Source: Accumulibacter sp.
GTDB lineage: Bacteria; Pseudomonadota; Gammaproteobacteria; Burkholderiales; Rhodocyclaceae
DNA: 64,000 nucleotides
Assembly (NCBI GenBank): GCA_017302455.1
Contig: JAFLDO010000011.1
Location: 39,076 to 103,075 of the forward strand
Direction of reading: 5' to 3'
Shown: piece by piece, positions 19,331 to 27,085 of the stretch
Position numbering within the stretch: position 1 is the first letter of the stretch
How the letters are laid out: the number at the start of each line of letters is the position of its first letter
Notes under the pieces: model-generated
Seen by the model: the letters and a program-made list of their open reading frames with translations, nothing else
The model's database searches: none
What the model was told of the DNA's origin: nothing
Position numbers and translations under genes: made by a program

Positions 19331-20166
19331 GCGGCATGCCTCCGGTCGCTGAGGGTGCTCCCTGCCAGCGCGCGTGCGACGTCGAGTTCATCGATCAACT
19401 CGCTCAAGGGCGGGATATTGTCGTCACGTTCGATCATTGTCGGCACCGGCCCGAGCCGCTGCAAGGTATGCGCGTAGAGATCCCAGACTGCTGCGCAGAC
19501 CGGGTGATCGTGCGTGTCGATGATGTACGTTCCATGATCCTCGTGCCCGGCGAGATGGATCTGGCGAACGGCAGCGGCCGGCATTGCGTCGATGAAGCGG
19601 TGCGGATCGAAGCCATGGTTGACGCTGCTCACATAGACGTTGTTGACGTCGAGCAGGATCTCACAGCCCGTTCGGGCGACGAGTTCGCAGATGAACTCCC
19701 ACTCGCTCATCTCGTCGGCACGGTAACGCACATAGCTCGAAACGTTCTCGAGCACCAGGGGGCGGCCAAGGACCTCCTGCACCTGGGCCACGCGCGGCGC
19801 CAAGTGCTGCAAGGCGGCTTCGTTGTAGGGCAGCGGCAGCAAGTCATGCAGGTTAACCGAATCGGTTCCCGTCCAGCAAAGATGGTCCGACACCCAGGCT
19901 GGCTCGATCCTTTCGGCCAGCGCCTTGATCTGACGGAGGTAGGACTGGTCAAGAACATCGTTGCTGCCGATCGACAGCGAGACACCGTGCATCACCATGG
20001 GATAGTCGCGGCGGATGCGATCGAGAAAATGGAGGGGTTTGCCGCCATCAACCAGATAGTTCTCCGAAATGATCTCCAGCCAGTCCACCCCCTGTGGCGC
20101 GGCGACGAAATCGCCGTAGTGGTCGGTACGCAAACCCAGGCCGAAACCTTCGATCACCTTGCTCAC
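19327..20166 (-). CDS. MNIO / DUF692 family peptide-modifying oxidase (BufB/HvfB type)
   Basis: 279 residues, a TIM-barrel multinuclear non-heme iron oxidase. Likely metal ligands are in place: H60 (MHGVSLS), E140 (LENVSSY), D173 (LLDVNNVYV), H184, H204, H208, D217 and E246 (IERDDN). Known relatives (MbnB, HvfB, BufB, TglH) oxidise Cys residues of peptides to heterocycles. The neighbours, a six-Cys exported precursor upstream and a DUF2063 partner downstream, place it in the bufferin/Hvf branch. GTG start with AAGGAGA eight bases upstream. Confidence 0.92.
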   Translation of the reverse strand: MSKVIEGFGLGLRTDHYGDFVAAPQGVDWLEIISENYLVDGGKPLHFLDRIRRDYPMVMHGVSLSIGSNDVLDQSYLRQIKALAERIEPAWVSDHLCWTGTDSVNLHDLLPLPYNEAALQHLAPRVAQVQEVLGRPLVLENVSSYVRYRADEMSEWEFICELVARTGCEILLDVNNVYVSSVNHGFDPHRFIDAMPAAAVRQIHLAGHEDHGTYIIDTHDHPVCAAVWDLYAHTLQRLGPVPTMIERDDNIPPLSELIDELDVARALAGSTLSDRRHAA

Positions 20167-20239
20167 GGCGCTTGTCTCCTTTCGGTCGGCGGGTTCGGCG
20201 GCACGACCGCTCGCTGGCGGTCATGCCTGAACCTCGTTT

Positions 20240-20500
20240 CTACTTGACTACCTTGCCACCCGCATCCGTACATTCCTTGGCGCTGGCCTTGACGACCCAG
20301 CCCTGACCCTTGCAGGCGTTCATTCCCTTGCATTCGCTCTTGGCCGTCTTGCACTCGGAACTCCCCTTGCAGGAGTTGACTCCGGCGCAGTGAACGGGGC
20401 TTCCTTCTGCCGCGCTGACGGTTGGTGCCACGAAAGTGCCAGCGGCGAACAGGGCGGCCGCAGCGGCGGCGATGGCTACTCCAGACAGTTGATGTGACAT
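20240..20500 (-). CDS. BufA2-type bufferin metallophore precursor
   Basis: 86 residues. A signal peptide covers 1-30 (Ala-rich core, likely cut after VSA). The mature part is small, Lys/Gly-rich and has six Cys at 38, 44, 50, 57, 63 and 77, spaced x5, x5, x6, x5, x13; several lie in CKG units (ACKGQGW). This is the BufA2 pattern of periplasmic copper-binding RiPPs whose Cys are modified by an MNIO enzyme; the modification here is inferred. The ATG is chosen from AAGGAGA just upstream and because the signal peptide starts there. The 73-base gap before the MNIO gene holds a 6-bp hairpin (20205-20222) that may lower enzyme output relative to precursor. Confidence 0.85.
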   Translation of the reverse strand: MSHQLSGVAIAAAAAALFAAGTFVAPTVSAAEGSPVHCAGVNSCKGSSECKTAKSECKGMNACKGQGWVVKASAKECTDAGGKVVK

Positions 20501-20577
20501 CTCGCTTCTCCTTGTAGTGGGTTTGATCACGTCAGCGCCGGCGACGCCGGATTCGACAATCGCTTCCCTGACGCTGC

Positions 20578-20606
20578 TTAGACGCATCGAAGCGACAATT
20601 ACTTAC
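20578..20606 (-). promoter_or_regulatory. Candidate ECF-sigma promoter of the bufferin-type operon
   Basis: On the minus strand GTAAGT (20606-20601) and CGTCTAA (20584-20578) are separated by 16 bases. The layout resembles GTAAC-like -35 and CGTC-like -10 elements of ECF promoters. It would give a leader of about 70 bases. Bufferin operons are known to be ECF-controlled in some species; the match here is by eye. Confidence 0.4.
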
Positions 20607-20723
20607 AGGCAACGAAAAAAAATCGGCTGCTGCTCGTTCGGGCGACGCGAAATCACCACGTAGGCCATCGGTCGATCTGGCGACCGAAATCGTCGTCGGC
20701 CTCCCGGCGAACTTTTTGCGGGA

Positions 20724-20750
20724 TTGGCACTCTCAGGTGGCGAGTGCTAA
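20724..20750 (+). promoter_or_regulatory. CIRCE element (HrcA operator) in the rpoH promoter
   Basis: TTGGCACTC, nine bases, GAGTGCTAA. This matches the CIRCE consensus TTAGCACTC-N9-GAGTGCTAA at 17 of 18 positions. It overlaps a possible sigma-70 promoter: TTGGCA (20724-20729) and TAAAAT (20748-20753), 18 bases apart. It ends 37 bases before the rpoH ATG, so HrcA binding would repress rpoH until heat or protein stress frees it. Confidence 0.85.
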
Positions 20751-20787
20751 AATTGCTATACCAACTCGCAAGGAGGAATCGATCCAA

Positions 20788-21648
20788 ATGACGCACGCCC
20801 TGGCTTTACCGACCGTTTCGGCGGTCGGCAGCATTGATGCCTATATCCAGGCGGCCAGACAGTTTCCCATGCTGACGCAGGAGGAGGAGTTTCGTCTAGC
20901 CACCCGTTTTCGTGACGACAGCGATCTCGATGCGGCACGACAGTTGGTGCTTTCCCATCTTCGGCTGGTAATCTCGATCGCGCGAGGCTACCTGGGGTAC
21001 GGTCTGCCGCACGCCGACCTGATCCAGGAGGGCAATATCGGCTTGATGAAAGCGGTCAAGCGCTTCGATCCGGCGCACGGTGTCCGGCTGGTGTCGTTCG
21101 CCATCCACTGGATCAAGGCGGAGATTCACGAGTACGTCCTGAAGAACTGGCGGATGGTCAAGCTGGCCACGACCAAGGCGCAGCGCAAGCTGTTTTTCAA
21201 CCTGCGTAGCATGAAGGCGAACAGCGAGGCACTCAGCCCGGGGCAGGTCACTGACATTGCTCACCGCCTGAGCGTCAAGCCTGAAGAAGTGAGCGAAATG
21301 GAGGCGCGCCTGACGGGGCACGACCTGGCGCTGGACGGCGATAGCGATGATGACGAAGTGTTTGCCCCAATCTCCTATCTCGCCGACCATTCGAGCGAAC
21401 CCGTGCATGTCCTTGAGGCGCGTGCGCGCGAGCGCTTGCACAATGAGGGCCTACAGGGTGCCTTGGCGAGCCTGGATCCGCGCAGCCGTCGGATTGTCGA
21501 GGCGCGCTGGCTGACCGACGAAAGCCCGGCAACCCTGCACGAGTTGGCGGCTGAGTTTGGTGTGTCCGCCGAACGAATCCGTCAGGTCGAAGTCAAGGCG
21601 ATGCAGAAAATGCGCGCCAGTTTGGCGCCGTTGGTGGCCGACGCCTAG
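20788..21648 (+). CDS. rpoH: RNA polymerase heat-shock sigma factor RpoH (sigma-32)
   Basis: 286 residues from an ATG with AAGGAGG eleven bases upstream; a longer frame from a TTG would run through the CIRCE element and is rejected. Region 2 is clear (DLIQEGNIGLMKAVKRFDP, then SFAIHWIKAEIHEYVLKNWR), the RpoH box QRKLFFNLR lies near residue 132, and region 4 ends in a helix-turn-helix (FGVSAERIRQVEVKAMQKMR). It directs transcription of heat-shock genes. The CIRCE operator indicates HrcA control, linking the two heat-shock circuits. A strong terminator follows. Confidence 0.97.
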   Translation: MTHALALPTVSAVGSIDAYIQAARQFPMLTQEEEFRLATRFRDDSDLDAARQLVLSHLRLVISIARGYLGYGLPHADLIQEGNIGLMKAVKRFDPAHGVRLVSFAIHWIKAEIHEYVLKNWRMVKLATTKAQRKLFFNLRSMKANSEALSPGQVTDIAHRLSVKPEEVSEMEARLTGHDLALDGDSDDDEVFAPISYLADHSSEPVHVLEARARERLHNEGLQGALASLDPRSRRIVEARWLTDESPATLHELAAEFGVSAERIRQVEVKAMQKMRASLAPLVADA

Positions 21649-21672
21649 GACCGGGCGGCGCCAAGGACAAGA

Positions 21673-21697
21673 AAGGCCGGCTCGTCCGGCCTTTTTC
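21673..21697 (+). terminator. Intrinsic terminator of rpoH
   Basis: An 8-bp GC-rich stem AAGGCCGG / CCGGCCTT with a CTCGT loop, followed by a T-run, 24 bases after the rpoH stop. It fits a Rho-independent terminator. Confidence 0.9.
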
Positions 21698-21889
21698 GTG
21701 TGGGTTGTTCGCTGCAACAAGGTCCCCGCAAGCGCCTTCTTCATTGCGGCTGAAGGCCGCGTCAAATGGTCGCACCTGCGATTGCTGCGCTGCGTCATAG
21801 CGCCTTCGCAAGGCGAATGCAATCATAATGTTAGCCCTGTTTCTTGCCAACAAAGTCCGCATCCGTGTTAATCTTTCGGCCTCGATGCC

Positions 21890-21903
21890 TTGATGTGCGT
21901 CAA
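21890..21903 (+). promoter_or_regulatory. FNR/ANR-like box before the oxidase cluster
   Basis: TTGAT-GTGC-GTCAA matches the FNR consensus TTGAT-N4-ATCAA at 9 of 10 positions. It lies 45 bases before the DUF2244 start. A possible weak promoter (TTGCCA at 21844-21849 with TTAATC 18 bases on) would place the box just downstream of the start site, consistent with repression when oxygen is absent. Inferred by eye. Confidence 0.45.
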
Positions 21904-21908
21904 GTTCA

Positions 21909-21932
21909 GCCGGACTGCTCGCGAAGTCCGGC
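21909..21932 (+). other. Hairpin in the DUF2244 leader
   Basis: Perfect 8-base arms GCCGGACT and AGTCCGGC with an 8-base loop, placed between the FNR-like box and the ribosome binding site GGAGG. It could affect translation or serve as a protein site; no T-run follows. Confidence 0.4.
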
Positions 21933-21947
21933 CATTCGGGAGGGGTG

Positions 21948-22421
21948 ATGAGCTTGGTTGCAGTACAGACGCTTGCGGGCCGAACGTGGGTGGCCCGCCC
22001 GAACCACTCGCTCTCAGTGGTTGGACGCCGGCGGCTGTTTCTCGTCACGGCGGGGGTGTCCGGGGGTATCGCTTTCGCTTTTTCCTGTTTTGGCGCGTGG
22101 CCGGTGCTTCCTTTCGCTGGTGTCGAGCTCCTGTTCCTTTGGTGGGCGCTGCGCCGGAGTGAGTCGATGGCGGACGACTTCGAGAGAATCACCCTCGAAT
22201 CGGGGCAGCTGACAATCGAGACGCGCCGCGGCGCGCAGGTGGAGCGCCATGAGTTCCAGCCCTACTGGGCGCGCCTGCAGTTTGTAAAGCCACCCGGACA
22301 GCATTGTCATCGCCTGCTGATCCGCTCGCATGGCAAGGAGGTCGAGGTGGGCAGCCTGTTGACGGAAGAGCAGAAGCTGGCGCTTGCCGAAGAGCTGCAA
22401 CAAAACCTGGGTGCCGCCTAG
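21948..22421 (+). CDS. DUF2244 domain membrane protein
   Basis: 157 residues, with two hydrophobic segments (about 27-47 and 50-67, the second holding LLFLWWALRR) and a soluble C-terminal domain. DUF2244 proteins commonly sit next to cytochrome c oxidase genes and are presumed to aid oxidase assembly or integration, though no role is proven. GTG one codon upstream is an alternative start; GGAGG lies very close. ctaC starts 28 bases after its stop. Confidence 0.82.
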   Translation: MSLVAVQTLAGRTWVARPNHSLSVVGRRRLFLVTAGVSGGIAFAFSCFGAWPVLPFAGVELLFLWWALRRSESMADDFERITLESGQLTIETRRGAQVERHEFQPYWARLQFVKPPGQHCHRLLIRSHGKEVEVGSLLTEEQKLALAEELQQNLGAA

Positions 22422-22449
22422 GCCCGACCAAGTACTCCAAGGAGACAAA

Positions 22450-23631
22450 TTGAAGATTCTTTATCGTTTCTGCCTGCGGGCGGGTATTTCCTTGTCAGGC
22501 CTGCTCTTGGCAGTCCTTCCATCGCTGGCGCATGCTGACTACAGCTGGAACTTTCCAACGCCGGTGACACCGATCGCCCGCGACACGCTGGAGATTCACA
22601 ATCATTTCATGATTGTCATTACCATCCTGTTCGTTGTCGTCTTCGGGATAATGATCTATTCGATGGTCAAGCACCGGAAGAGCGTCGGTCATCAACCCGC
22701 CCGGTTTACCGGGCCGACCGGCACCGTACAGTGGATTTGGGCGCTGGTGCCGTTTGCGATATTGCTGTTTATCGACTACGTTCTGATGGGTATCCCCGCC
22801 TACCATGCCGTTCTCGACATGGAGGACACCCGCACCAAGGCGGACATGGTGCTCAAGGTCACCGGCATGCAGTGGAAATGGCAGTACGAGTATCCGGACA
22901 GCGGCATCAAGTATCTGAGCACCACGAGCACGCCGCGCGAGCAGATCGCCAACAAGGAAGCCAAGGGTGAGCACTACCTGCTCGAGGTGGACAATCCGGT
23001 GGTGCTGCCGGTGGGCAAGAAGGTGCGCATTCTGTTGACCTCGACCGATGTCATTCACACGTGGTGGGTGCCACAGTTCGGCGTCAAGCGCGACGCCATC
23101 CCGGGCTTCCTGCGCGAAACCTGGGTCAAGATCGAGCAGCCGGGCACTTACCGCGGTCAATGCGCCGAGCTTTGCGGCAAGGACCATGGCTTCATGCCGG
23201 TGGTCGTGCATGCCGTACCGGAGCCGGAGTATCTCGCTTGGGTTGACGAGAAGAAGAGCAAACTTGCCGCCGCGGCTGCCGGATCCGACAAGACCTGGAG
23301 CAAGGAAGACCTCCTGGCCGCCGGCAAGGATGTGTATGAAAAGCAGTGTGCGGTCTGCCACCAGTCGGAAGGCCAGGGTCTGGCTCCCGCCTTCCCGGCA
23401 CTCGCTGGCAGCAAGATCGTGACTGGCCCGCTGCTCTCACCCGAGGGCAAACTGCTCAAGGACAGCCATGTTGACCGCGTCCTGAACGGCAAGGAAGGCA
23501 CGGCCATGCAGGCATTCAAGAACACACTGTCCGACACCGACCTGGCAGCCGTCATTACCTACGAGCGCAACAGTTTTGGCAACAAGAAGGGTGACCTGAT
23601 CCAGCCGGCTCAGATCAAGTCCCTACGCTAA
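22450..23631 (+). CDS. ctaC: Cytochrome c oxidase subunit II with fused cytochrome c domain
   Basis: 393 residues from a TTG start with AAGGAGA just upstream; no ATG gives a sensible N-terminus. Signal peptide 1-27 (LLLAVLPSLAHA), two membrane helices (about 50-75 and 95-118), then the CuA domain with C238, C242, H246 and M249 (CAELCGKDHGFM). A C-terminal class I cytochrome c domain has heme motif C300-x2-C303-H304. It takes electrons from cytochrome c in the periplasm and passes them to subunit I; the built-in heme makes it caa3-like. First structural gene of the oxidase cluster. Confidence 0.95.
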   Translation: MKILYRFCLRAGISLSGLLLAVLPSLAHADYSWNFPTPVTPIARDTLEIHNHFMIVITILFVVVFGIMIYSMVKHRKSVGHQPARFTGPTGTVQWIWALVPFAILLFIDYVLMGIPAYHAVLDMEDTRTKADMVLKVTGMQWKWQYEYPDSGIKYLSTTSTPREQIANKEAKGEHYLLEVDNPVVLPVGKKVRILLTSTDVIHTWWVPQFGVKRDAIPGFLRETWVKIEQPGTYRGQCAELCGKDHGFMPVVVHAVPEPEYLAWVDEKKSKLAAAAAGSDKTWSKEDLLAAGKDVYEKQCAVCHQSEGQGLAPAFPALAGSKIVTGPLLSPEGKLLKDSHVDRVLNGKEGTAMQAFKNTLSDTDLAAVITYERNSFGNKKGDLIQPAQIKSLR

Positions 23632-23654
23632 CGCCCAGGAATCAGGAGATTACC

Positions 23655-25262
23655 ATGAGCACTGCACCCTCTATCGAGCACGAAACCGGTCACGGTCATC
23701 ACGCCGAACCCTACCAGGGCGGGGTGATGCGCTGGTTGACGACGACCAACCACAAGGACATCGGCACGATGTACCTGACCTTCGCGCTGATCATGTTCTT
23801 CATTGGCGGTGCGATGATCCTCGCCGTGCGTGCCGAGTTGTTCCAGCCCGGCCTGCAGTTGATGCAACCGGAGTTCTTCAACCAATTGATCGGCGTGCAT
23901 GCGCTGGTGATGATCTTTGCCGCGTTGATGCCGGCCGCCACCGGGTTTGCCAACTGGCAGATCCCGTTGATGATCGGGGCGCCGGACATGGCTCTGCCGC
24001 GCATCAACAACTGGGGCTTCTGGCTGTTGCCGCCGGCTGCCGCGCTGCTCACCCTGCCCTTCATCCTGGCGTTGTTCGGTATCGGTGACGGCGCGGTCAA
24101 CACCGGCTGGACGCTCTATGCGCCCCTCTCGGTGCAGGGTGGCATGGGTGTCGACTTCGCCATCTTCTCGATTCACATCCTGGGTGTTTCGTCGATCCTG
24201 GGATCGATCAACATCATCGTCACGATCTTCAACCTGCGTGCCCCTGGCATGACGATGATGAAGCTGCCGCTCTTTGCCTGGGGCTGGCTGATCACCGCCT
24301 TCCTGCTGATCGCCACGATTCCCGTGTTGGCCGGTGCGGTGACGATGCTGCTCACCGATCGCCACTTCGGCACCAGTTTTTTCAATGCCGCCGGGGGTGG
24401 CGATCCGATCCTTTTTCAGCACTTGTTCTGGTTCTTCGGCCACCCCGAGGTCTACATTCTGTTGCTGCCGATCTGGGGTCTCATCCCGCACGTTCTCGGC
24501 ACCTTCTCGCGCAAGCCGATCTACGGCTACAAGGCGCAGGTTTATTCCTTCATCGCCATCGGCGTGCTTTCGGTAGTCGTTTGGGCGCACCACTTTTTCA
24601 CTGCCGGCATGCCTGTACCGGCACTCCTCTACTTCATGTACAGCACGATGTTCATCTCCCTGCCGCTGGCGGTGCTTTTCTTCTGCTGGGTGGCGACGAT
24701 GTGGCGGGGTGCCATGACTTTTGAGACTCCGATGCTTTTTGCGCAAGGCTTCATCGTTCTCTTCGGCCTGGCAGGCCTGACCGGTCTGGTGCTGGCCGAC
24801 GTCGCGGCGGATGCGCAGTATCATCACAGCTATTTCGTCGTCGCGCATTTTCACTACGCTCTTTTTGCCGGCGGTATCATGGGCGTTATGACCGGTGTCT
24901 ACTACTGGCTGCCGAAATGGACTGGTCACATGTTCAGCGAAACGCTCGGCAAGTGGCACTTCTGGCTGACGGTCATCTCGTTCAACCTGACGTTCATGCC
25001 GCAGTTCTTCCTGGGTCTGGCCGGCATGCCGCGTCGGATTCCGGACTACGCCCTGCAGTTCGCGGAGTTCAATGCCATTTCGACGGTGGGTGCCTTCATC
25101 CTCGGTTTCTCGCAGCTGATTTTCGCTTACAACATCTGGAAGTGCGTCAAGGGAGGCACGAAGGCCACCGACAAGGTGTGGGAGGGCGCCGATGGACTTG
25201 AATGGGACCTTTCATCGCCGCCGCCACATCACTCCTGGGAAATCCAGCCGGTGATCAAGTGA
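23655..25262 (+). CDS. ctaD: Cytochrome c oxidase subunit I
   Basis: 535 residues with about 12 membrane helices. It carries the low-spin heme a and the heme a3-CuB site where oxygen is reduced and protons are pumped. Visible landmarks are the early His ligand region IGVHALVMIF, the CuB loop WFFGHPEVYILLLP with the cross-linked His/Tyr pair, the HH pair in VWAHHFFTAGM, and HHSYFVVAHFHY carrying heme ligands. Strong binding site AGGAGA before ATG. It belongs to the A-type heme-copper family. Confidence 0.97.
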   Translation: MSTAPSIEHETGHGHHAEPYQGGVMRWLTTTNHKDIGTMYLTFALIMFFIGGAMILAVRAELFQPGLQLMQPEFFNQLIGVHALVMIFAALMPAATGFANWQIPLMIGAPDMALPRINNWGFWLLPPAAALLTLPFILALFGIGDGAVNTGWTLYAPLSVQGGMGVDFAIFSIHILGVSSILGSINIIVTIFNLRAPGMTMMKLPLFAWGWLITAFLLIATIPVLAGAVTMLLTDRHFGTSFFNAAGGGDPILFQHLFWFFGHPEVYILLLPIWGLIPHVLGTFSRKPIYGYKAQVYSFIAIGVLSVVVWAHHFFTAGMPVPALLYFMYSTMFISLPLAVLFFCWVATMWRGAMTFETPMLFAQGFIVLFGLAGLTGLVLADVAADAQYHHSYFVVAHFHYALFAGGIMGVMTGVYYWLPKWTGHMFSETLGKWHFWLTVISFNLTFMPQFFLGLAGMPRRIPDYALQFAEFNAISTVGAFILGFSQLIFAYNIWKCVKGGTKATDKVWEGADGLEWDLSSPPPHHSWEIQPVIK

Positions 25263-25291
25263 TCGCGACGAGACAGCAAGGGGACGTGGAG

Positions 25292-25423
25292 ATGGATTTG
25301 CCGCAGGGGTTCACCCCCGAGGAACTCGGTCGTCGCCGGGCAGCGAGTCGGCGACTGGCCTGGATACTCGGCCTGGCGGCCCTGGCGATCTATCTTCTCG
25401 GCTTCATTTACTACAGGCCGTGA
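25292..25423 (+). CDS. Small single-helix cytochrome oxidase assembly protein
   Basis: 43 residues. The N-terminal half is polar and Arg-rich (TPEELGRRRAASRR), followed by one membrane helix (LAWILGLAALAIYLLGFIYY). A GGAG precedes the ATG. Small proteins like this lie between ctaD and ctaG in many betaproteobacteria and are called cytochrome oxidase small assembly proteins. Function unproven. It ends one base before the ctaG start. Confidence 0.75.
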   Translation: MDLPQGFTPEELGRRRAASRRLAWILGLAALAIYLLGFIYYRP

Positions 25424-25424
25424 G

Positions 25425-26012
25425 ATGATGGAAAACGGTATCGCTCGCAACGATGCTCCGCTGCCCATGCGCAACAACCGCGCCCTGGTGGTGAAGCTCC
25501 TGTTGGTCGTTGCCGCTGCCTTTGCCTTCGGCTTCGCACTGGTGCCGCTCTACGACGTGCTGTGTGCAGCGACCGGGTTCAACGGCAAGACCAGCCAGGG
25601 AAAACTGGGCGTCGGCGGGATCTCTGGTCCGGCGGCAGCGCCCTCGCGCATCGACGCGACGCGCATCGTCACTGTCGAGTTTACCGGAACGGTGATGCCG
25701 GGCTTGCCGTGGGAGATGCGTCCGCTGACCACCAGCCTCGATCTGCACCCAGGGGAGTTGCATCAGGCGAAGTTCCTGGTGCATAACAGTTCCGATCGGG
25801 CAATTGTCGGTCAGGCAGTTCCCAGCGTCTCTCCAGGCCAGGCCGCGCAGCATTTCGAGAAACTCGACTGCTTCTGTTTTTCGCAGCAAACACTCGCGCC
25901 GGGCGAAACCAAGGAGTTGCCGCTGACCTTCATCGTCAAGCCGGAGATCGACGAAAGTATCCGCACCGTGACCCTGTCCTACGCATTCTTCAATGTTGAT
26001 GGCCAGAAATAA
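25425..26012 (+). CDS. ctaG: Cytochrome c oxidase assembly protein CtaG (Cox11)
   Basis: 195 residues. It delivers copper to the CuB centre of subunit I. One N-terminal membrane anchor (about 22-42) is followed by a periplasmic immunoglobulin-like domain with the copper ligands C149 and C151 in the CFCF motif and a further conserved C47 in LYDVLCAATG. An ATG one codon later is an alternative. It lies between ctaD and ctaE as in most betaproteobacteria. Confidence 0.95.
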   Translation: MMENGIARNDAPLPMRNNRALVVKLLLVVAAAFAFGFALVPLYDVLCAATGFNGKTSQGKLGVGGISGPAAAPSRIDATRIVTVEFTGTVMPGLPWEMRPLTTSLDLHPGELHQAKFLVHNSSDRAIVGQAVPSVSPGQAAQHFEKLDCFCFSQQTLAPGETKELPLTFIVKPEIDESIRTVTLSYAFFNVDGQK

Positions 26013-26036
26013 GCTCCTCAAGAAAGAGAGAGACGA

Positions 26037-26897
26037 ATGACCACCTATAGCTCATCGCATCCACAGCATTATTTCGTACCTCAACCGAGCCCCTATCCCT
26101 TCATTCTCTCGGGCGGCATGTTCCTGCTGGCTCTTGGCTTCATTCTGAAGATGAACGCCTTCGCCGCGGGGAACTGGATCATGCTCGCCGCCACCGCCGT
26201 GATCGCCTTTGTGGTCTACAACTGGTTCGGCAAGGTGATCGGTGAGAACCAGAGCGGGTCGTACAGTGAGTGGGAGGACAAGTCGTTCCGCTTTGGGATG
26301 GTTTGGTTCATTGCCTCCGAGGTCGCTTTTTTTGCGGCGTTCTTTGGCGCCTTGTTCTACGTACGCAACATCTCGGTCCCGGCGCTGGCTGGCATGGACC
26401 CCGCATTTACACTATGGAAGGACTTTACCGCGGCCTGGCCGTCTGCTGGTCCAAAAGGTCCCGCTTTTACGCCGATGGGAGCCTGGGGAATTCCTGCGCT
26501 GAACACGACAATCCTGCTGACGTCCGGCGCCACACTGACCTGGGCGCACTGGGGGCTTCTCAAGAACAATCGCAGTCAGCTCAACCTGGGCCTGCTGCTG
26601 ACCATCGTTCTCGGTGTCACCTTCCTCGGCTTTCAGGCGTACGAGTACTACCATGCCTACACGGAACTGGGTCTGACTCTCGGCGCGGGCGTCTATGGTG
26701 CGACCTTTTTCATGCTTACCGGTTTTCACGGGTTTCACGTGACGCTCGGTGCGATCATGCTGATGGTGGTTTATGGTCGTTGCCTGCAAGGACACTTTAC
26801 GGCGGAGCGGCATTTTGCCTTTGAAGGTGTCGCGTGGTACTGGCACTTCGTCGATGTCGTCTGGCTAGGCTTGTTCATTCTCGTCTATTGGCTGTAG
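26037..26897 (+). CDS. ctaE: Cytochrome c oxidase subunit III
   Basis: 286 residues with seven hydrophobic helices. Family segments are clear: the N-terminal YFVPQPSPYPFILSG, the FIASEVAFFAAFFGAL helix, GFHGFHVTLGAIML and the C-terminal WYWHFVDVVWLGLFILVYW. It stabilises subunit I and its proton-pumping. Binding site AAAGAGAGA before ATG. Its 3' end overlaps the twin-helix gene on the opposite strand by 13 bases. Confidence 0.96.
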   Translation: MTTYSSSHPQHYFVPQPSPYPFILSGGMFLLALGFILKMNAFAAGNWIMLAATAVIAFVVYNWFGKVIGENQSGSYSEWEDKSFRFGMVWFIASEVAFFAAFFGALFYVRNISVPALAGMDPAFTLWKDFTAAWPSAGPKGPAFTPMGAWGIPALNTTILLTSGATLTWAHWGLLKNNRSQLNLGLLLTIVLGVTFLGFQAYEYYHAYTELGLTLGAGVYGATFFMLTGFHGFHVTLGAIMLMVVYGRCLQGHFTAERHFAFEGVAWYWHFVDVVWLGLFILVYWL

Positions 26898-27085
26898 CCG
26901 GGTATCCAGCCAAAGCGGAAGCCAACCAGGAGCAAAGCGAAGATCAGGATCGACAGGCCGATGCGCAGCGTCAGCGCCTGCGCGGTGCGGACCCCGGTGC
27001 CGCGGTCGCGGTAGAGAAAGAAGAGCCCGGAAAAGAGGCTCCCCACCACACCGAACAGCAAGAGAATGACGATGAGCTTGAACAT
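26885..27085 (-). CDS. Twin transmembrane protein (DUF2909)
   Basis: 66 residues with two membrane helices (about 3-25 and 40-60) joined by a short basic loop YRDRGTGVR. This small family is found opposite or between ctaE and SURF1 in betaproteobacterial oxidase clusters. Role unknown. GGAG lies six bases before the ATG. Its start faces the SURF1 gene so that the two reading frames overlap head to head. Confidence 0.8.
   Translation of the reverse strand: MFKLIVILLLFGVVGSLFSGLFFLYRDRGTGVRTAQALTLRIGLSILIFALLLVGFRFGWIPGYSQ

Noticed and set aside
20716..20787. Extended N-terminus of rpoH from a TTG
   Set aside because: It would translate through the CIRCE element and promoter; a strong ribosome binding site serves the ATG at 20788.
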